A program made the translations under genes and the position numbers. The notes beneath the pieces were generated by a model, which was given only the letters and a program-made list of their open reading frames with translations, searched no databases and had not been told where the DNA came from. Below, in pieces: positions 1 to 5,838 of a DNA stretch of 6,020 nt. Within the stretch, counting starts at the first letter, position 1. Each line of letters starts with the position of its first letter. Source of the DNA: an uncultured Collinsella sp. GTDB taxonomy: Bacteria > Actinomycetota > Coriobacteriia > Coriobacteriales > Coriobacteriaceae. The stretch spans positions 1 through 6,020 of the forward strand of contig URMR01000107.1 in NCBI GenBank assembly GCA_900548935.1, in the 5' to 3' direction.

Positions 1-1556
1 GCCGCTATGACGAGGCGCTGGCGCTCATCAAGCGTGAGAACCCGCTGCCCGCTATTTGCGGCCGCGTGTGCAACCGCCGCTGTGAGGATGCTTGCACCCG
101 CGGCCGTGTGGACGCCGCCGTGGCTATCGACGAGGTCAAGAAGTTCATCGCCCAGCGCGATCTGGATGCCGCGACCCGCTACGTCCCGCCCGTGGTGACG
201 CCGACGCGCGCTGGCGGCTTTGATCAGAAGATCGCCATCATCGGTGCCGGTCCGGCCGGCCTGTCCTGTGCTTTCTATCTGGCCGAGAAGGGCTACAAGC
301 CCGTCGTGTTCGAGAAAAACGAGCGCCCGGGCGGCATGCTCACCTACGGTATTCCCAGCTTTAAGCTGCAGAAGGATGTTATCGAGGCCGAGGTCGAGGT
401 CATTCGCCTGATGGGTGCCGAGTTCCGCTATGGCGTGGAGGTCGGTCGTGATGTGACGCTCGACGAGCTGCGCGAGCAGGGCTTTAAGGCCTTCTACGTT
501 GCTATTGGCTGCCAGGGCGGCCGCCTTGCCGGTATTCCGGGCGAGGATGCCGAGGACGTGACCGTGGCCGTCGACTTCCTTCGCGAGGTTAACAGTGGCA
601 AGATCGACGCGTTGCCCGGCCGCACCATTGTGGTGGGCGGCGGCAACGTGGCCATCGACGTTGCCCGCAACGCCTGCCGTCTGGGCTCTGAGCACGTTGA
701 GATGTTCTGCCTGGAGAGCGAGGTCCAGATGCCCGCCAGTGAGGAGGAACGTCGCGAGGCCGTTGAGGACGGCGCTCACATCAGCTGCGGTTGGGGCCCC
801 AAGGAGATTCACCTGGACGAGGCCGGTCGTGTGTGCGGTATCACCTTCAAGCGCTGCGCGCGTGTCTTTGACGACGAGGGCCGTTTTGCACCCGAGTACG
901 ACGAGAACGATCTGCGCCGTGTCGATGCCGACCGTGTCGTCATGTCGATTGGCCAGTCCATTGTGTGGGGCGACCTGCTGGCTGGCTCCAAGGTGGAGCT
1001 CGGCCGCGGCCAGGGCGCCCTTGCCGATCCCCAGACTTACCAGACCGCCGAACCCGACATCTTTGTGGGTGGTGACGTCTACACTGGCCCCAGCTTTGCC
1101 ATCGACGCTATCGCCGCCGGCCACGAGGCCGCGGTGTCCATCCATCGCTTTGTGCAGCCGGGCTCCACGCTCACCATCGGCCGCAATCAGCGCCGCTACA
1201 CCGCACTCGACCGCGACGACGTTGTGCTCGAGAGCTACGACAACGCGAGCCGCGAGGTTGCGCATGTGGACCGCGAACGCGAGAAGGCTGCGCCGTTTAG
1301 CGAGTATGTTGAGACCTTTACCGAGGAGCAGGTGCGCGCCGAGACCGCCCGCTGCCTGGGCTGCGGCGCCTCGATCGTCGACCCCAACAAGTGCATCGGC
1401 TGCGGCCTGTGCACCACCAAGTGCGCGTTTGACGCCATCCATCTGGATCGCGACCGCCCCGAGTGCTCCACGATGGTCAAATACGAGCAAAAGCTCCCAA
1501 GCCTGGGCAAGTACGCGCTCAAGCGCGCCATCAAGATTAAGTTCGGTCGCAAGTAA
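1..1556 (+). CDS. FAD-dependent NAD(P) oxidoreductase, GltD family, with Fe-S motifs at both ends (5' partial)
   Basis: The reading frame is already open at base 3 with no start or stop before it, so the N-terminus lies outside the window; 517 residues are visible. Numbering from base 3, a C-x3-C-x3-C-x3-C motif (Cys 19, 23, 27, 31) matches the N-terminal iron-sulfur region of GltD-type enzymes. GAGPAG at 81-86 is the FAD dinucleotide fold, PGGMLTYGIP at 109-118 is a family signature, GGGNVA at 212-217 is the NAD(P) fold, and GGD at 356-358 is the second FAD contact. The C-terminus has CLGCG (451-455) and a ferredoxin motif CIGCGLCTTKC (464-474) able to hold one [4Fe-4S] cluster. The family moves electrons between NAD(P)H, flavin and iron-sulfur clusters in the cytoplasm. 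No GltB is visible and hypA follows 30 bp on, so a role with a hydrogenase or formate dehydrogenase is inferred rather than glutamate synthesis. NAD versus NADP preference cannot be read from the sequence. Confidence 0.9.
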   Translation, partial: RYDEALALIKRENPLPAICGRVCNRRCEDACTRGRVDAAVAIDEVKKFIAQRDLDAATRYVPPVVTPTRAGGFDQKIAIIGAGPAGLSCAFYLAEKGYKPVVFEKNERPGGMLTYGIPSFKLQKDVIEAEVEVIRLMGAEFRYGVEVGRDVTLDELREQGFKAFYVAIGCQGGRLAGIPGEDAEDVTVAVDFLREVNSGKIDALPGRTIVVGGGNVAIDVARNACRLGSEHVEMFCLESEVQMPASEEERREAVEDGAHISCGWGPKEIHLDEAGRVCGITFKRCARVFDDEGRFAPEYDENDLRRVDADRVVMSIGQSIVWGDLLAGSKVELGRGQGALADPQTYQTAEPDIFVGGDVYTGPSFAIDAIAAGHEAAVSIHRFVQPGSTLTIGRNQRRYTALDRDDVVLESYDNASREVAHVDREREKAAPFSEYVETFTEEQVRAETARCLGCGASIVDPNKCIGCGLCTTKCAFDAIHLDRDRPECSTMVKYEQKLPSLGKYALKRAIKIKFGRK

Positions 1557-1586
1557 GTAGCCATAACGGGAACGGCGGAAGAAAAA

Positions 1587-2015
1587 GTGCATGAATTGGG
1601 GATCGTTTACCACATCATTCGCGATGTCGAGAATGTAGCGCGCGCTCATGGCGTGCGTCGCGTTTCGAGCGTAACGTTGCTGTTGGGCGAGGTCTCGGGC
1701 GTCGTTCCCGACTTGCTGCTCGACGCTTGGCGCTGGGCAGCAGATAAAAAGCCTATCGCGCAGGGCGCGGAGCTTGTTGTGGAGCCCGTCGAGGCTGTGA
1801 CGCATTGCGAGGCATGTGGCCGCGACTACGCGACGGTCGAGCACGGCAAGAGCTGTCCCCATTGCGGTAGCGGCGAGACATACCTGCTGCAGGGCCAAGA
1901 GGTCATGATCAAACAGATCGAGACCCCCGAAGAGGATCCGGCAGACGCTGCTCCTGACGGCCTCTCCGACGCCCCCGATGCCGTCGACGCCGCCAACCCA
2001 CTCCACATCGCCTAG
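1587..2015 (+). CDS. hypA: HypA/HybF nickel metallochaperone for hydrogenase maturation
   Basis: The 142-residue product begins M-H-E-L-G. His2 and Glu3 next to the N-terminus are the family's nickel-site residues, which fixes the GTG at 1587 as the start even though the ribosome binding site (GGCGGAAG, 1574-1581) is weak. Two CxxC pairs (Cys 74/77 and 90/93) form the structural zinc site. HypA works with HypB to deliver nickel to the large subunit of [NiFe]-hydrogenase and, in some species, to urease. The usual fold ends near residue 112 (EVMIKQIE); about 30 more residues follow, rich in Asp, Ala and Pro and probably disordered, which is longer than the usual protein of roughly 113-120 residues. 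The gene starts 30 bp after the oxidoreductase, so the two are probably co-transcribed. Hydrogenase structural genes are not in the window. Confidence 0.95.
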   Translation: MHELGIVYHIIRDVENVARAHGVRRVSSVTLLLGEVSGVVPDLLLDAWRWAADKKPIAQGAELVVEPVEAVTHCEACGRDYATVEHGKSCPHCGSGETYLLQGQEVMIKQIETPEEDPADAAPDGLSDAPDAVDAANPLHIA

Positions 2016-2026
2016 GATTCCCTATA

Positions 2027-2093
2027 AGTTGCGGTGAAATAGTTCCTAAATCCAGCCTTCTGGCTCTTAAACAAGAACTATTCCACCGCAACT
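2027..2093. repeat. Palindromic intergenic repeat, copy 1
   Basis: Two 21-base arms (2027-2047 and 2073-2093) are inverted copies with two differences, around a 25-base centre. The left arm begins AGTTGCGGTGAAATAG and the right arm ends CTATTCCACCGCAACT. The centre holds a small AGCC-TTCT-GGCT hairpin (2054-2065). A second copy with the same arm sequence and the same centre length lies at 5713-5779. This copy starts 11 bases after the hypA stop and is followed by ATTTTG, so it may also help end transcription. Candidate identities are a REP-like or MITE-like dispersed element, or a structured 3' end; the sequence alone does not decide. Confidence 0.85.
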
Positions 2094-2168
2094 ATTTTGA
2101 GTGGTTTCATAGACCATAAGTCACGAAAATAGTCAAGCCATGTCTGTTTAAACAAAATAGCGGCAGTA

Positions 2169-2186
2169 CAAGCGCATTCGCGCTTG
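2169..2186. other. Small perfect hairpin in the PTS upstream region
   Basis: CAAGCGC (2169-2175) and GCGCTTG (2180-2186) pair perfectly around a four-base ATTC loop. No T-run follows on either strand within useful distance, so it does not look like a simple terminator. It could be a protein-binding dyad or part of an untranslated RNA. Function unknown. Confidence 0.4.
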
Positions 2187-2330
2187 CCTAAAATCGATAT
2201 TAATGAACAGCCTGCTTGTATCTGTAAAATGCTTGGCTTGATGAGCGACGCCTTGTCGTGTAATGAGTCAAAAAGCAGTAACGTAATCAACTTGTAACAA
2301 ACCTAGACGTTTAAACAAATAATCCAACCT

Positions 2331-2358
2331 TTTGCGGATTTAGCTATAATTCCACAAA
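2331..2358. promoter_or_regulatory. Candidate operator: inverted repeat enclosing the PTS -10 box
   Basis: TTTGCGGA (2331-2338) and TCCACAAA (2351-2358) are inverted copies matching at 7 of 8 positions, separated by 12 bases. The TATAAT box at 2345-2350 lies inside the dyad, so a dimeric regulator bound here would cover the -10 region and could repress the PTS operon. This is seen as symmetry only; no regulator is known for it. Confidence 0.4.
2345..2350 (+). promoter_or_regulatory. Candidate -10 box of the PTS operon promoter
   Basis: An exact TATAAT lies 71 bp before the first PTS start codon, in the AT-rich gap. No good -35 hexamer sits 16-18 bp upstream, so the promoter may need an activator. 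A second -10-like sequence, TATACT at 2368-2373, is an alternative, also without a clear -35 box. One of the two probably drives the manXYZ genes. Confidence 0.45.
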
Positions 2359-2406
2359 CCAAACAGGTATACTCCTTTCATGTCGTGTAGGAATTACGTA
2401 GACAAA

Positions 2407-2413
2407 AAGGAGG
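2407..2413 (+). promoter_or_regulatory. Ribosome binding site that decides the manX start
   Basis: AAGGAGG is a near-perfect Shine-Dalgarno sequence. It lies 7 bases before the ATG at 2421 but only 4 bases before the in-frame GTG at 2418, so the ATG is preferred. Confidence 0.75.
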
Positions 2414-2420
2414 TTATGTG

Positions 2421-3410
2421 ATGGTAAGTATTGTTCTTGCTAGCCACGGGGACTTGGCAGCTGGAATCAAGCAGACGGGCTCGATGGTCTTTGGCGATCA
2501 GCCGTCTGTTGCCGTGGTCTCGCTCGAGCCGAGCATGGGCCCCGACGACTTCCGTGCCAAGGTCGAGGAAGCAATCGCTTCCTTCGAAGACCAGGAGCAG
2601 GTGCTCTTCCTCGTTGATCTGTGGGGCGGCACGCCGTTCAACCAGATCAGCGGGCTCATCGAGGGCCACGATTCCTGGGCTATCGTCACCGGTGTCAACC
2701 TGCCTATGCTCATCGAGGCATATTCGCAGCGCTTTGACGCAAAGAACACTGCACATGCGATCGCAAAACATCTCGTGACTGAGGCTAAGGCTGGCGTGCG
2801 CGTCAAGCCCGAGTCTCTGGAGCCCGAGGAGAAGAAGCCGGCTGCGGCCGCCGCTGCTCCTGCAGGCGCCATCCCTCCGGGAACGGTCATCGGCGATGGG
2901 CACATCAAGATTGCCCACGTCCGTATCGACACCCGTCTGCTTCATGGCCAGGTGGCCACCACGTGGACCAAGCAGATCAACCCCAACCGCATCATCGTGG
3001 TTTCCGACGGCGTTGCTCACGACGAGCTCCGCAAGACCATGATCGAGCAGGCTGCCCCTCCGGGAGTCCATGCCAACGTCGTTCCCATCAAGAAGATGGC
3101 CGAGGTCGTCAAGGACACGCGCTTTGGTGACACCAAGGCCATGCTGCTCTTTGAGAACCCGCAGGATCTGCTCAAGGCCATCGAGGCCGGCGTCGACATC
3201 AAGGAAGTCAACATCGGTTCCATGGCTCACTCCAAGGGCAAGGTCGTCGTCACCAACGCCGTCGCTATGGGCGATGACGACGTCAAGACTCTCGAGGCCC
3301 TCAAGGCCAAGGGCGTCAAGTTCGAGGTCCGCAAGGTTCCTTCGGATGCTTCCGAGGATCTCGACGCCATGTTGAAGAAAGCTAAGGCCGAACTGGCCGC
3401 TCAAGCATAG
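2421..3410 (+). CDS. manX: PTS mannose-family fused EIIAB component
   Basis: This 329-residue cytoplasmic protein passes phosphate from HPr to the incoming sugar. The EIIA domain (about 1-125) carries the phosphorylated histidine in LASHG (His9) and the conserved DLWGGTPFN (66-74). An Ala/Pro-rich hinge (about 129-160) links it to the EIIB domain (about 162-329), whose phospho-histidine is His175 in RIDTRLLHGQVATTWTK. Length, order and histidine positions closely match ManX of Escherichia coli. The ATG is chosen over a GTG one codon upstream because of ribosome binding site spacing. It is the first gene of the PTS operon; EIIC follows 18 bp later. Mannose-family EIIAB proteins serve mannose, glucose, fructose, sorbose or amino sugars, so the substrate is uncertain. 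Codon use strongly favours C-ending codons, suggesting high expression. Confidence 0.95.
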   Translation: MVSIVLASHGDLAAGIKQTGSMVFGDQPSVAVVSLEPSMGPDDFRAKVEEAIASFEDQEQVLFLVDLWGGTPFNQISGLIEGHDSWAIVTGVNLPMLIEAYSQRFDAKNTAHAIAKHLVTEAKAGVRVKPESLEPEEKKPAAAAAAPAGAIPPGTVIGDGHIKIAHVRIDTRLLHGQVATTWTKQINPNRIIVVSDGVAHDELRKTMIEQAAPPGVHANVVPIKKMAEVVKDTRFGDTKAMLLFENPQDLLKAIEAGVDIKEVNIGSMAHSKGKVVVTNAVAMGDDDVKTLEALKAKGVKFEVRKVPSDASEDLDAMLKKAKAELAAQA

Positions 3411-3428
3411 TAAAGGAGGGTCCGATAC

Positions 3429-4247
3429 ATGTCTGCAATCACTATTCTGCTTGTTGCGATTGTCGCGTTGCTTGCCGGTATGGAAGGCATTCTGGATGAG
3501 TTCCAGTTCCATCAGCCGCTCGTGGCATGCACGCTTATCGGTCTCGTAACCGGTCACCTTCAGGAGGGCATCCTCCTGGGCGGTTCGCTCCAGATGATGG
3601 CCCTTGGCTGGGCTAACGTCGGCGCCGCCGTCGCGCCTGACGCCGCTCTGGCCTCGGTCGCTTCTTCGATCATCATGGTGCTCGCCCTCAACGGCGGCGC
3701 CACTGATTCGGCCAAGGCCGTTACCGCGGCCATCGCCGTCGCCGTCCCGCTGTCGGTCGCTGGTCTGTTCCTGACCATGATTTGCCGTACCATTGCTACC
3801 GCTATCGCTCACGCCATGGACGGTTGCGCCGAGAAGGGCGACTTCTCCGGCATCGAGCGCTGGCAGTATGCTGCCATCCTCATGCAGGGCCTTCGTATCG
3901 CCATCCCGGCAGTGCTTCTGTGCGTCATCCCGGCTGAGGCCGTTACCAACGCGCTTAACGCTATGCCCGACTGGCTGTCCGGCGGCATGGCTGTCGGCGG
4001 CGGCATGGTCGCTTCCGTCGGTTACGCCATGGTCATCAACATGATGGCCACCAAGGAGACCTGGCCGTTCTTCATCCTCGGCTTTGTCCTTGCTGCCATC
4101 CCTCAGCTCACGCTGATCGCCCTCGGTCTCATCGGCATCTCCCTTGCCCTCATCTACCTTGGCCTTAAGGATCTGGCCAAGCAGGGTGGCGGCATGGGCG
4201 GTGGCTCCGGCGACCCGCTCGGCGACATTCTGAACGATTACGAGTAG
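3429..4247 (+). CDS. manY: PTS mannose-family EIIC membrane component
   Basis: A 272-residue, very hydrophobic inner-membrane protein that, with EIID, forms the sugar channel. It has hydrophobic segments at about 3-18, 31-50, 73-88, 98-118, 148-168, 186-206 and 212-246. The EIIC signature region is clear: GMEGILDEFQFHQP (17-30), then GLVTGHLQEGILLGGSLQMM (38-57) and GWANVGAAVAPDAA (60-73). The C-terminal tail is Gly-rich (GGGMGGGSGDP, 253-263). Length agrees with ManY of about 266 residues. AAAGGAGGG at 3412-3420 lies 8 bases before the ATG and supports this start. It begins 18 bp after the EIIAB stop and ends 16 bp before EIID, so the three genes form one transcription unit. Confidence 0.95.
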   Translation: MSAITILLVAIVALLAGMEGILDEFQFHQPLVACTLIGLVTGHLQEGILLGGSLQMMALGWANVGAAVAPDAALASVASSIIMVLALNGGATDSAKAVTAAIAVAVPLSVAGLFLTMICRTIATAIAHAMDGCAEKGDFSGIERWQYAAILMQGLRIAIPAVLLCVIPAEAVTNALNAMPDWLSGGMAVGGGMVASVGYAMVINMMATKETWPFFILGFVLAAIPQLTLIALGLIGISLALIYLGLKDLAKQGGGMGGGSGDPLGDILNDYE

Positions 4248-4263
4248 GAGGGGAGTGATACAT

Positions 4264-5184
4264 ATGGCAGAGAACAAGATTCAGCTCACCAAGGCTGACC
4301 GCAAGAAGGTTTGCTTCCGTCATCAGTTCCTTCAGGGCTCGTGGAACTACGAGCGTATGCAGAACGGCGGCTGGTGCTTCGCAATGATCCCTGCGATCAA
4401 GAAGCTCTACACCAGCAAGGATGACCAGATTGCCGCTCTTAAGCGCCACCTGGAGTTCTATAACACCCACCCCTATGTTTCCGCCCCCGTCATTGGCGTT
4501 ACCCTCGCCCTCGAGGAGGAGCGCGCCAACGGTGCTCCGATCGATGACGTCGCCATCCAGGGCGTCAAGGTCGGTATGATGGGCCCGCTCGCCGGCGTCG
4601 GTGACCCCGTCTTCTGGTTCACCCTTCGCCCGATTCTGGGCGCTCTGGGCGCTTCCCTGGCCATGTCCGGCAGCATCGTCGGTCCGCTGCTGTTCTTCTT
4701 CGCGTGGAACATCATCCGTTACGCTTTCCTGTGGTACACGCAGGAGTTTGGCTACAAGGTCGGCTCCTCCATCGCCAAGGACCTCTCCGGTGGTCTGATG
4801 GGCAAGGTCACCGAGGGCGCTTCCATCCTGGGTATGTTCATCATCGGCGCCCTGGTCGAGCGCTGGGTGTCCATTTCCTTCACCCCGATCGTCTCCACGG
4901 TCAAGCAGTCTGCTGGCGCCTTTATCGACTGGGCTAGCCTGCCCTCCGGTTCCGAGGGCATCAAGGAAGCGCTGACGATGTACAACTCCGTCGGTGCTAC
5001 CGCCCTTGATCAGATGAAGGTCACCACGCTTCAGGCCAACCTCGATCAGCTCATCCCCGGCCTTGCCGCCGTGTGCCTGACCCTGCTGGTCTGCAAGCTC
5101 CTCAAGAAGAAGGTCAGCCCGATCGTCATCATCCTGGCTCTCTTCGCCGTCGGCATCATCGGTCGCTTCTGCGGCTTCATGTAA
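4264..5184 (+). CDS. manZ: PTS mannose-family EIID membrane component
   Basis: A 306-residue EIID protein, the fourth functional domain unique to mannose-family PTS permeases, partnering EIIC in the membrane. Family features include FLQGSWNYERMQNGGW (22-37), EFYNTHP (64-70), GPLAGVGDPVFWFTLRPIL (107-125) and GKVTEGASILGMFIIGALV (180-198). Hydrophobic segments lie at about 122-157, 185-207, 264-280 and 286-302, with most of the rest soluble, as usual for EIID. The start is the ATG at 4264; GGAGGGGAG (4247-4255) lies 8 bases upstream and overlaps the last base of the EIIC stop codon. An in-frame GTG at 4255 lies within the ribosome binding site and is unlikely. It is the last gene before the operon terminator. 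Confidence 0.95.
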   Translation: MAENKIQLTKADRKKVCFRHQFLQGSWNYERMQNGGWCFAMIPAIKKLYTSKDDQIAALKRHLEFYNTHPYVSAPVIGVTLALEEERANGAPIDDVAIQGVKVGMMGPLAGVGDPVFWFTLRPILGALGASLAMSGSIVGPLLFFFAWNIIRYAFLWYTQEFGYKVGSSIAKDLSGGLMGKVTEGASILGMFIIGALVERWVSISFTPIVSTVKQSAGAFIDWASLPSGSEGIKEALTMYNSVGATALDQMKVTTLQANLDQLIPGLAAVCLTLLVCKLLKKKVSPIVIILALFAVGIIGRFCGFM

Positions 5185-5234
5185 GCACGTTTCGGCTTAA
5201 GACCGAGAATTGCTAGGCAAGGGCTTTTGAGCCA

Positions 5235-5264
5235 TTGAAACGGACCGCACCCGGTGGGTACACT
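5235..5264 (+). promoter_or_regulatory. Candidate promoter for the DUF956 gene, overlapping the PTS terminator
   Basis: TTGAAA (5235-5240) and TACACT (5259-5264) are separated by 18 bases, a good vegetative promoter match. The -10 box sits in the loop side of the terminator hairpin, so a transcript starting near 5271 would contain only the last part of the 3' arm and would escape termination. The same -10 sequence, TACACT, lies before the tRNA gene. Confidence 0.5.
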
Positions 5265-5288
5265 GGATGCGGTCCGATTGTTTTTATT
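5241..5288 (+). terminator. Rho-independent terminator after the PTS operon
   Basis: CGGACCGCA (5241-5249) pairs perfectly with TGCGGTCCG (5268-5276). Inside, CCGGTG (5251-5256) pairs with CACTGG (5261-5266) with one G-U, around a GGTA loop; a single C/A mismatch separates the two stems. ATTGTTTTTATT follows directly. This is a strong intrinsic terminator 56 bases after the EIID stop. Partial read-through into the DUF956 gene remains possible. Confidence 0.9.
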
Positions 5289-5304
5289 GGAGGGCGAGGC
5301 GCGT

Positions 5305-5703
5305 ATGGCGCAATCTCAGAACAGCACGGTCGATCTGGCAACGCCGGCAACCTGCCTGATGGGGCTTACCAGTCACGGTAACGTAATGGTGGGCAATAAG
5401 GCGTTTGAGTACTATAACGAGCGCAATCCCGAGGATTATATTCAAATCCCGTGGGACGAGGTCGACTATATTGCCGCCGAGGTTTTGCGCGGTACCAAGA
5501 AGATCACGCGTTTTGCCATCTTCACCAAGGACAACGGTCACTTTACGTTTTCGACGCGCGACGACAAAGAGACGCTTCGTGCTGTCCGCAAGTACGTCGA
5601 CGAGGATAAGCTCGTGCGTTCGCCCGACTTTATCGATGTGACGGCCAAGGGCGCCAAGAGCATCCCCTCCGTTATCAAAAATCTCTTCCACAAAGGTAAC
5701 TAG
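5305..5703 (+). CDS. manO: DUF956 family protein, ManO-like companion of the mannose PTS
   Basis: A 132-residue, soluble-looking protein with no signal peptide or membrane segment. It matches the DUF956 family found beside mannose-family PTS genes (called ManO in streptococci): MAQSQN at the start, MGL (19-21), then YYNERNPEDYIQIPWDEVDY (36-55), RFAIFTKDNGHFTFSTRD (69-86) and RAVRKYVDEDKLVRSPDF (92-109). The molecular function is unknown. The ATG at 5305 is chosen because GGAGGG (5289-5294) precedes it by 10 bases and the known family starts here; a longer GTG start at 5254 would lie inside the terminator hairpin. It sits 120 bp after EIID, beyond a terminator but behind its own likely promoter, so expression may be partly uncoupled from the permease. 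Codon use is less biased than in the PTS genes. Confidence 0.92.
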   Translation: MAQSQNSTVDLATPATCLMGLTSHGNVMVGNKAFEYYNERNPEDYIQIPWDEVDYIAAEVLRGTKKITRFAIFTKDNGHFTFSTRDDKETLRAVRKYVDEDKLVRSPDFIDVTAKGAKSIPSVIKNLFHKGN

Positions 5704-5711
5704 CTCCTCAC

Positions 5712-5780
5712 AAGCTGCGGTGAAATAGTTCCTAAATACGGCTTTAGATGCTTCAGGCAGGAACTATTCCACCGCAACTT
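5712..5780. repeat. Palindromic intergenic repeat, copy 2
   Basis: Two 22-base arms (5712-5733 and 5759-5780) are inverted copies with two differences, around a 25-base centre. The arms carry the same core as copy 1 at 2027-2093 (GCGGTGAAATAGTTCC and its complement with one change). The centre shares its first four bases (AAAT) and its length but otherwise differs. The element starts 8 bases after the DUF956 stop and is not followed by a T-run; a short palindrome ACTTCGAAGT (5777-5786) overlaps its right edge. It may be a dispersed REP- or MITE-like element or a 3'-end structure. Confidence 0.85.
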
Positions 5781-5802
5781 CGAAGTCTAGTCATGCGACG
5801 TA

Positions 5803-5828
5803 TTGCGATGCAGTAAATCTGCTACACT
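5803..5828 (+). promoter_or_regulatory. Promoter of the tRNA-Arg gene
   Basis: An extended -10 box, TGC-TACACT (5820-5828), lies just upstream of the tRNA, giving a start near 5835 and a leader of about four bases. A TTGCGA at 5803-5808 resembles a -35 box but the 14-base gap is short, so the extended -10 is the main support. Confidence 0.55.
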
Positions 5829-5838
5829 AGTACAACAT

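Larger units (their letters stand above)
2016..2420. other. AT-rich intergenic region between hypA and the PTS operon
   Basis: About 400 bp without a convincing gene, clearly richer in A and T than its surroundings. From left to right it holds a palindromic repeat (2027-2093), the motif GTTTAAACAAA at 2146-2156 and again at 2309-2319, a 7-bp hairpin (2169-2186), a small dyad TTGTAACAA (2292-2300), an inverted repeat around a TATAAT box (2331-2358), a second -10-like TATACT (2368-2373), and the ribosome binding site of the first PTS gene. The stretch 2187-2290 shows nothing I can name. The region most likely carries the PTS promoter and its regulatory sites. Confidence 0.75.

Noticed and set aside
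595..1560. Plus-strand open frame of 321 codons inside the oxidoreductase gene
   Set aside because: The product is an Ala/Pro/Arg/Ser-rich shadow of the real frame, which carries clear FAD, NAD(P) and Fe-S motifs.
2078..2290. Minus-strand 70-codon frame in the intergenic region
   Set aside because: It starts with TTG without a good ribosome binding site, uses TTA leucine codons unlike the confirmed genes, ends inside the palindromic repeat and matches no family I know. A gene remnant cannot be excluded.
2331..2358. Sigma-54 promoter for the mannose PTS, as in some Firmicutes
   Set aside because: No GG/GC pair with the required -24/-12 spacing and flanking consensus is present, and no LevR/ManR-type activator gene is visible.
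2254..2389. Nine-base direct repeat TGTCGTGTA at 2254-2262 and 2381-2389
   Set aside because: A single 9-base match within a 400-base region is near chance expectation, and neither copy sits in a recognisable position.
2394..4277. Long open frame of 627 codons on the minus strand, antisense to manX and manY
   Set aside because: It mirrors two well-supported PTS genes, and its product is low-complexity (rich in Asp, Gly, His, Arg) with no recognisable domain. Unbroken antisense frames arise from the strong codon bias of the genes opposite.
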